Positions 59,418 through 64,000 of a stretch of 64,000 nt of DNA are shown one piece after another (within the stretch, counting starts at the first letter, position 1; every line of letters starts with the position of its first letter). Both the position numbers and the translations under genes were made by a program. The stretch spans positions 1,984,001-2,048,000 of the forward strand of contig CP183313.1 of assembly GCA_051414845.1 (NCBI GenBank). Reading direction: 5' to 3'. Below the pieces are notes generated by a model. The model made no database searches, was not told where the DNA came from, and saw only the letters and a list, made by a program, of their open reading frames with translations. The stretch comes from Simonsiella sp051414845. GTDB lineage: Bacteria > Pseudomonadota > Gammaproteobacteria > Burkholderiales > Neisseriaceae.

Positions 59418-62267
59418 ATGCTAGACAAATACACCCCCTCCGCAATTGAAACCAAACATTACCAAAACTGGGAAAAACTCGGCTATTTCCAGCCCGATAT
59501 GAGCCAAGCAACCGCCGAAAACAGCTTTTCCATCCAATTGCCGCCGCCCAATGTAACAGGCACGCTGCACATGGGACACGCGTTTAACCAAACCATTATG
59601 GACGGCTTAACGCGCTACTACCGTATGGCAGGCAAACAAACTTGCTGGATTCCGGGAACCGACCACGCAGGCATCGCCACCCAAATCGTGGTGGAACGCC
59701 AGCTCGCCGAACAAAACACATCACGCCACGATTTAGGGCGCGAAGCGTTTTTGGAAAAAGTGTGGCAATGGAAAGAACAATCAGGCGGCACCATTACGCA
59801 ACAAATGCGCCGCGTGGGTTGCTCCGCCGACTGGTCGCGCGAATATTTCACGATGGACGCGCCACGCGCCGAAATCGTTACCCAAGTGTTTGTAAAATTA
59901 TACAATCAAGGCTTGATTTATCGCGGCAAACGCTTGGTCAACTGGGACCCTGTTCTCGGTACGGCGGTGTCGGATTTGGAAGTGGAAAACGTGGAAAGCG
60001 ATGGCGCCATGTGGCACATTCGTTACCCATTGGCAGACAATCCAAATGAAGCCGTGATTGTTGCCACCACGCGCCCCGAAACCTTATTGGGCGACGTTGC
60101 CGTAGCCGTTAATCCGACCGATGAACGCTATCAGCATTTGATTGGCAAATCTTTGATTTTGCCGCTCACGGGTCGCACCATTCCCGTGATTGCCGATGAA
60201 TATGTGGACAGCGAATTTGGTACAGGCTGCGTCAAAATCACTCCCGCCCACGATTTCAACGACTACGAAGTCGGCAAACGCCACGACACGGCTTTGATTA
60301 ACGTATTGAGTTTAGACGCAAAAATTTTGACAACGGCAGAAGTGTACGATTACCGCAGCAATGTACTGGAATCTTTCAGGCTACCTGAAAAATACGCGGG
60401 CTTGGACAGATTTGCCGCGCGTAAACAAATCGTGGCGGATTTGGCGGAACAAAATTTATTGGCGGACACGAAACCGCACAAATTAATGACCCCCAAAGGC
60501 GACCGCACAGGTTCGGTCATTGAACCCATGCTGACCAATCAATGGTTTGTGAATATGCACGCCGCACCCAACGGCGGCGAACCCGATTCCGAGTTCAAAG
60601 GCATGAGTTTGGCGCAAAAAGCCAAACACGCCACCGACAGCGGCGCAGTCAAATTCATTCCCGAAAACTGGATTAACACCTACAACCAATGGATGAACAA
60701 TCTGCAAGATTGGTGCATTTCGCGCCAGTTGTGGTGGGGACACCAAATTCCTGCGTGGTACGATGAAAGCGGCAACATTTACGTTGCCGCCACCGAAGAA
60801 GAAGCGCAACAACAAGCAGGCAGCCTGAAACTGACCCGCGATGAAGACGTGTTGGACACATGGTTTTCGTCTGCGCTGGTGCCGTTTTCCACTTTGGGTT
60901 GGCGCGATGGCGAACCTGAAACGGCTGAATTACAAGCGTTTTTGCCGTCCAATGTGCTGGTTACGGGCTACGAGATTATTTTCTTCTGGGTGGCGCGTAT
61001 GATTATGATGACCACGCATATTGTCGGCAAAGTGCCATTCCATGACGTGTACATTCACGGCATTGTGCGCGACCACGAAGGCAAAAAAATGTCCAAATCC
61101 GAAGGCAATGTGATTGACCCTGTGGATTTGATTGACGGCATTGATCTGGATAACTTATTGATTAAACGTACAACAGGTTTGCGTAAACCCGAAACCGCGC
61201 CACAAATCAAAGAAGCCACCAAAAAACTCTTCCCCGAAGGCATTCCCGCAATGGGCGCGGACGCGTTGCGTTTCACGATGGCGAGTTACGCGAGTTTGGG
61301 TCGCAGCGTGAATTTTGATTTCAAACGCGCCGAAGGCTATCGCAATTTCTGCAACAAAATTTGGAACGCCACCAATTTTGTCTTAATGAACACGGAAGAC
61401 AAAGATTGCGGCTATGGCAAATTTGCCACCGAGCCACGCGCCTATTCCTTCCCCGACCAATGGATTATTGGGCGTGTAAACCAAGTGGAAGAGCAAGTCG
61501 CCAAAGCGTATGAAAGCTATCGTTTTGATTTGGCGGCGGAATTATTGTACAGTTTCATTTGGAATGATTATTGCGACTGGTATTTGGAATTGGCGAAAGT
61601 GCAACTGCAAACAGGCTGCGAAAGTCGCCAACGCGCCACACGCCATACTTTGTTGCGCGTATTGGAAGTGAGTTTGCGTTTGTTGCACCCGATTATGCCG
61701 TTTATCACGGAAGAGTTGTGGCAAACCGTTGCACCGATGTGCGATAGAAAAGTGGCGGACAGCATTATGAATGCACCGTTCCCGATTGCTGATTTGAGTT
61801 TTGTGGAACAGGGCGCGTTTGACAAAATGGCGGCGTTGCAAGAATTGATTGGCGCGGTGCGTAATTTGCGCGGCGAAATGGGCATTGCACCGAGCGTGAA
61901 AGCCCCATTATTTGTGGAAAGCGCGGACGATTTGGCGGATTATTTAAAATATCTGCCGATGATGGCGCGTTTAACCGAAGCCACGCAAGTTGCCACGCTG
62001 CCTGAAAGCGAAGATTCGCCCGTTGCCGTGTGCAATGGTGCGCGTTTGATGTTGAAAGTGGAAGTGGACAAAGCCGCTGAAACCGCTCGTCTGAACAAAG
62101 AAGCCGAAAAATTGCAAAAAGCCTTGGACAAACTGAATGCGAAATTGTCCAAAGAAGGCTATATGGACAAAGCCCCCGCGCATTTGGTAGAAAAAGACAA
62201 AGCGGAATTGGCGGATTTGCAAGAGAAAATGGCGAAGATTCAGGTGGCGTTGGATAAATTGAAGTAA
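59418..62267 (+). CDS. valS: Valyl-tRNA synthetase
   Basis: A 949-residue class I synthetase that charges tRNA-Val. HMGH within PPPNVTGTLHMGHAFN is the HIGH motif and KKMSKSEGNVIDPVDLIDG the KMSKS motif; the editing domain (TTRPETLLGDVAV, GTGCVKITPAHDFNDYE) is complete. A C-terminal coiled coil (from ADTARLNKEAEKLQKAL) is typical. Start ATG 59418. A DUS variant encodes FRLPEK at about 60375. Confidence 0.98.
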   Translation: MLDKYTPSAIETKHYQNWEKLGYFQPDMSQATAENSFSIQLPPPNVTGTLHMGHAFNQTIMDGLTRYYRMAGKQTCWIPGTDHAGIATQIVVERQLAEQNTSRHDLGREAFLEKVWQWKEQSGGTITQQMRRVGCSADWSREYFTMDAPRAEIVTQVFVKLYNQGLIYRGKRLVNWDPVLGTAVSDLEVENVESDGAMWHIRYPLADNPNEAVIVATTRPETLLGDVAVAVNPTDERYQHLIGKSLILPLTGRTIPVIADEYVDSEFGTGCVKITPAHDFNDYEVGKRHDTALINVLSLDAKILTTAEVYDYRSNVLESFRLPEKYAGLDRFAARKQIVADLAEQNLLADTKPHKLMTPKGDRTGSVIEPMLTNQWFVNMHAAPNGGEPDSEFKGMSLAQKAKHATDSGAVKFIPENWINTYNQWMNNLQDWCISRQLWWGHQIPAWYDESGNIYVAATEEEAQQQAGSLKLTRDEDVLDTWFSSALVPFSTLGWRDGEPETAELQAFLPSNVLVTGYEIIFFWVARMIMMTTHIVGKVPFHDVYIHGIVRDHEGKKMSKSEGNVIDPVDLIDGIDLDNLLIKRTTGLRKPETAPQIKEATKKLFPEGIPAMGADALRFTMASYASLGRSVNFDFKRAEGYRNFCNKIWNATNFVLMNTEDKDCGYGKFATEPRAYSFPDQWIIGRVNQVEEQVAKAYESYRFDLAAELLYSFIWNDYCDWYLELAKVQLQTGCESRQRATRHTLLRVLEVSLRLLHPIMPFITEELWQTVAPMCDRKVADSIMNAPFPIADLSFVEQGAFDKMAALQELIGAVRNLRGEMGIAPSVKAPLFVESADDLADYLKYLPMMARLTEATQVATLPESEDSPVAVCNGARLMLKVEVDKAAETARLNKEAEKLQKALDKLNAKLSKEGYMDKAPAHLVEKDKAELADLQEKMAKIQVALDKLK

Positions 62268-62275
62268 GTTGAAAA

Positions 62276-62353
62276 GTAGGGTGCGCCGTGCGCACCATGA
62301 TTGCTGGACAAATATGATTTGGGTGGTAATCTGGTGCGCACGGCGCATCCTAC
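62276..62353. repeat. GTAG-type REP inverted pair (intact)
   Basis: GTAGGGTGCGCCGTGCGCACC on the left and its inverted partner ending CATCCTAC on the right match at 21 of 22 bases; 78 bases total, with an AT-rich centre. It follows the valS stop by 8 bases. Confidence 0.75.
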
Positions 62354-62394
62354 ATTTTCAGGCAGCCTGAAACCCCAAAAAACAAGGAAAAACA

Positions 62395-63309
62395 ATGCGT
62401 TTAATTTTATTATTGGGTTTGATTTTATCGTCCACATCGGTTTATGCGGAAAAATTTTACCAAAAACCATATGAATCGCTGATTTCACGTTTTGAAGAAG
62501 GTCATGCCTACTTTCGCAAATACGATGAACAAACCAAAAAACTCATCGGTATGGGCATGATAGACCGCGACCACAATATCGTGATTCCGCCCATTTATCG
62601 CGATTTGCATTTGCCCCGAAATGGCAAAGTGATTGCGGGTCGGGAAAATGAACAAGGCGAGCGGTTTTACGGCATTTTGAATTTGAAAAACGAATGGCTG
62701 GTTCAGCCACAACGTTTTGACTACATGGGCGATTTTCGTGATGGCATGGCGCGTGTTGAGTTAAACAAAAAATACGGTTTTGTTGATGAAAACGGCAAAA
62801 TGGTTGTCCCCATGATTTACGATGAGGTGCAAACTTTCACATCAGGCAAAGTCGCCGTGAAACGCAATGGAAAATGGGGTGCAGTGGACAAAACAGGCAA
62901 AGAAATCATCGCACCACAATTTAATTTTATAGGCTATTTTCGTGGCAATGCCAATGTGGTTTGTCGCAACAAACCGCATTCAGATAAAACCGATAAATGC
63001 GCTGTGATTGACGAAACAGGCAGCCTGAAAACGCCATTTAAATACGATGGTGCTGCCATTCAATTTTCATGCGGCGTGCTGCGCGTGAACAAAAATGGCA
63101 AATACGGTTTTGTAGATGGCAATGGCAAAGAAGTTGTCCCTTTGATTTATCATGATGTTTTGAATGTGAACATTCAAACGGTTCAAATAGGAAAGGGCAA
63201 AATAGTCGGCATACAAACCCAAGATGATTGCAGCAAATTGGCGGTGTATCCGCATAAAGAACGTGAAGCGGTGTATATCCCCAATCCTGTTTTTAAAGTG
63301 AAAAAATAA
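62395..63309 (+). CDS. Exported WG-repeat protein
   Basis: A 304-residue protein with a signal peptide (ends SVYA). At least three WG repeats (YGFVDENGKMVVPMIYDEV; WGAVDKTGKEIIAPQFNF; YGFVDGNGKEVVPLIYHDV), with a degenerate first copy near residue 60 (GMIDRDHNIVIPPIYRDL). Repeats are beta-rich. WG-repeat proteins are mostly uncharacterised surface or periplasmic binding proteins. An internal DUS encodes TGSLK. Position after valS suggests no operon. Confidence 0.85.
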   Translation: MRLILLLGLILSSTSVYAEKFYQKPYESLISRFEEGHAYFRKYDEQTKKLIGMGMIDRDHNIVIPPIYRDLHLPRNGKVIAGRENEQGERFYGILNLKNEWLVQPQRFDYMGDFRDGMARVELNKKYGFVDENGKMVVPMIYDEVQTFTSGKVAVKRNGKWGAVDKTGKEIIAPQFNFIGYFRGNANVVCRNKPHSDKTDKCAVIDETGSLKTPFKYDGAAIQFSCGVLRVNKNGKYGFVDGNGKEVVPLIYHDVLNVNIQTVQIGKGKIVGIQTQDDCSKLAVYPHKEREAVYIPNPVFKVKK

Positions 63310-63357
63310 ATTTCAGGCTGCCTGAAAACTTATTTATTCCACCAAATTGATTAAAAA

Positions 63358-64000
63358 ATGTTCAACAAAATCATCTTAATCGGCGTAGGCTTAATTGGCG
63401 GCTCGTTGGTGCTGGATTTAAAACGGCAACAACGCGCTCTTTACGTCGTGGGGATAGATTTAGACGAGGACAATTTGGCACGCGCCATTGAACGGCGCGT
63501 GATTGACGAAGCGCACACAAACATTAGCGCGCAAGCGTTGGCAGACGCGGATTTGGTGCTGATTGCCACACCTGTAAACACGCTGCCTGAAATTTGTCGC
63601 CAACTCGCGCCTTGGCTGCCTGAAAACGCGATTGTGAGCGATGTCGGCAGCACCAAACAAACCGCGCTCGCCGCATTCAGGCAGCATTTGCCGCAACATT
63701 TTGCCCGTTGCGTTGCCGCCCATCCGATTGCAGGGAGCGACCGCAGCGGCGCACTGGCGGCGCAGTTTGGCTTGTATGAAGGAAAAAAACTGATTCTCTG
63801 CCCACACCCAATGCAGGATTCAGGCAGCCTGAAAACGATTGAAACCATGTGGCAAAGCGTGGGTGCGCAAACTTATCTGATGGACGCGGCGCAACACGAC
63901 GCGGTATTTGCCGCCGTGTCGCATTTTCCGCATTTGCTTGCGTTTTCCTATGTGCATCAAATGCTGGATAATCCGCAAGGCGCGGCATTTTTGCAGTTTG
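63358..64000 (+). CDS. tyrA: Prephenate dehydrogenase, partial (runs off the end)
   Basis: The first 214 codons of a tyrosine biosynthesis enzyme that converts prephenate to 4-hydroxyphenylpyruvate. NAD-binding ILIGVGLIGGSLVLDLK at residues 5-21; DVGSTKQ; AAHPIAGSDRSG; and VSHFPHLLAF. The start ATG 63358 follows a DUS spacer. It continues past the window end. Confidence 0.92.
   Translation, partial: MFNKIILIGVGLIGGSLVLDLKRQQRALYVVGIDLDEDNLARAIERRVIDEAHTNISAQALADADLVLIATPVNTLPEICRQLAPWLPENAIVSDVGSTKQTALAAFRQHLPQHFARCVAAHPIAGSDRSGALAAQFGLYEGKKLILCPHPMQDSGSLKTIETMWQSVGAQTYLMDAAQHDAVFAAVSHFPHLLAFSYVHQMLDNPQGAAFLQF

Noticed and set aside
1..64000. CRISPR array or tandem repeats from the many identical 12-mers
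   Set aside because: The copies are dispersed DUS on both strands without regular spacing or unique spacers.

Overview
The window is a chromosomal segment from a low-to-mid GC betaproteobacterium of the family Neisseriaceae. The diagnostic sign is roughly a hundred copies of the 12-mers AGGCTGCCTGAA and AGGCAGCCTGAA, very often merged in the near-palindrome TTCAGGCWGCCTGAA. These are the DNA uptake sequence (DUS) dialects described for Simonsiella and Kingella (AG-simDUS and AG-kingDUS). Gene content agrees: DusA, PilE-type pilins, a Rrf2/isc cluster, class I fumarase, lipoprotein cytochrome c peroxidase, DsbB and a Correia-like repeat. I place it in the Simonsiella/Alysiella/Kingella group without naming a species. 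No prophage, CRISPR array, rRNA operon or complete insertion sequence was seen.

Layout. 0.1-8.3 kb: a frameshifted J-domain-like membrane protein, a DASS anion transporter, a POT-type peptide transporter, a shortened DUF819 protein, D-amino-acid dehydrogenase and SstT. 8.5-15.4 kb: the complete F1Fo ATP synthase operon atpIBEFHAGDC on the minus strand, with a clear sigma-70 promoter. 15.7-21.2 kb: YebC, a GIY-YIG protein, ApaH and a four-gene polar amino acid ABC importer. 21.3-32.1 kb: TonB-dependent receptor, aminopeptidase P, tRNA-Glu and tRNA-Arg, WaaA, FNR-controlled cytochrome c peroxidase, a SIMPL protein, DusA and DnaJ. 32.3-39.8 kb: class I fumarase diverging from a 2Fe-2S/4Fe-4S protein, an FrdA/SdhA-like flavoprotein, a NuoF-like NADH-binding protein and a second DASS transporter. 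39.9-48.8 kb: tRNA-Leu, GpmA, a pirin, a YgfX-like protein, iscRSUA, MltG, a BolA-family protein and a nitroreductase. 49-51 kb: ptsH-ptsI. 51.4-54 kb: two pilin genes with sigma-54-type promoters flanking a sulfatase-fold membrane transferase. 54.3-64 kb: QueC, DsbB, an EEP-family protein, an RNB ribonuclease, ValS, a WG-repeat protein and the start of TyrA.

How it works together. The most interesting unit is 32.3-39.8 kb. Its parts read as a soluble NADH-driven reductase chain (NuoF-like FMN/NADH module, iron-sulfur protein, FAD subunit with a fumarate-reductase active site but no covalent-flavin histidine) with fumarase and a dicarboxylate carrier alongside. I infer a malate-to-fumarate-to-succinate route that reoxidises NADH when oxygen is low. 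An FNR-like palindrome in the divergent promoter region, and a textbook class II FNR promoter on ccp, support a microaerobic or anaerobic mode. Intergenic space is filled with small mobile repeats: two families of inverted REP pairs (GTAG- and GGAG-headed), a Correia-like element, another inverted-repeat element, and DUS pairs acting as terminators.
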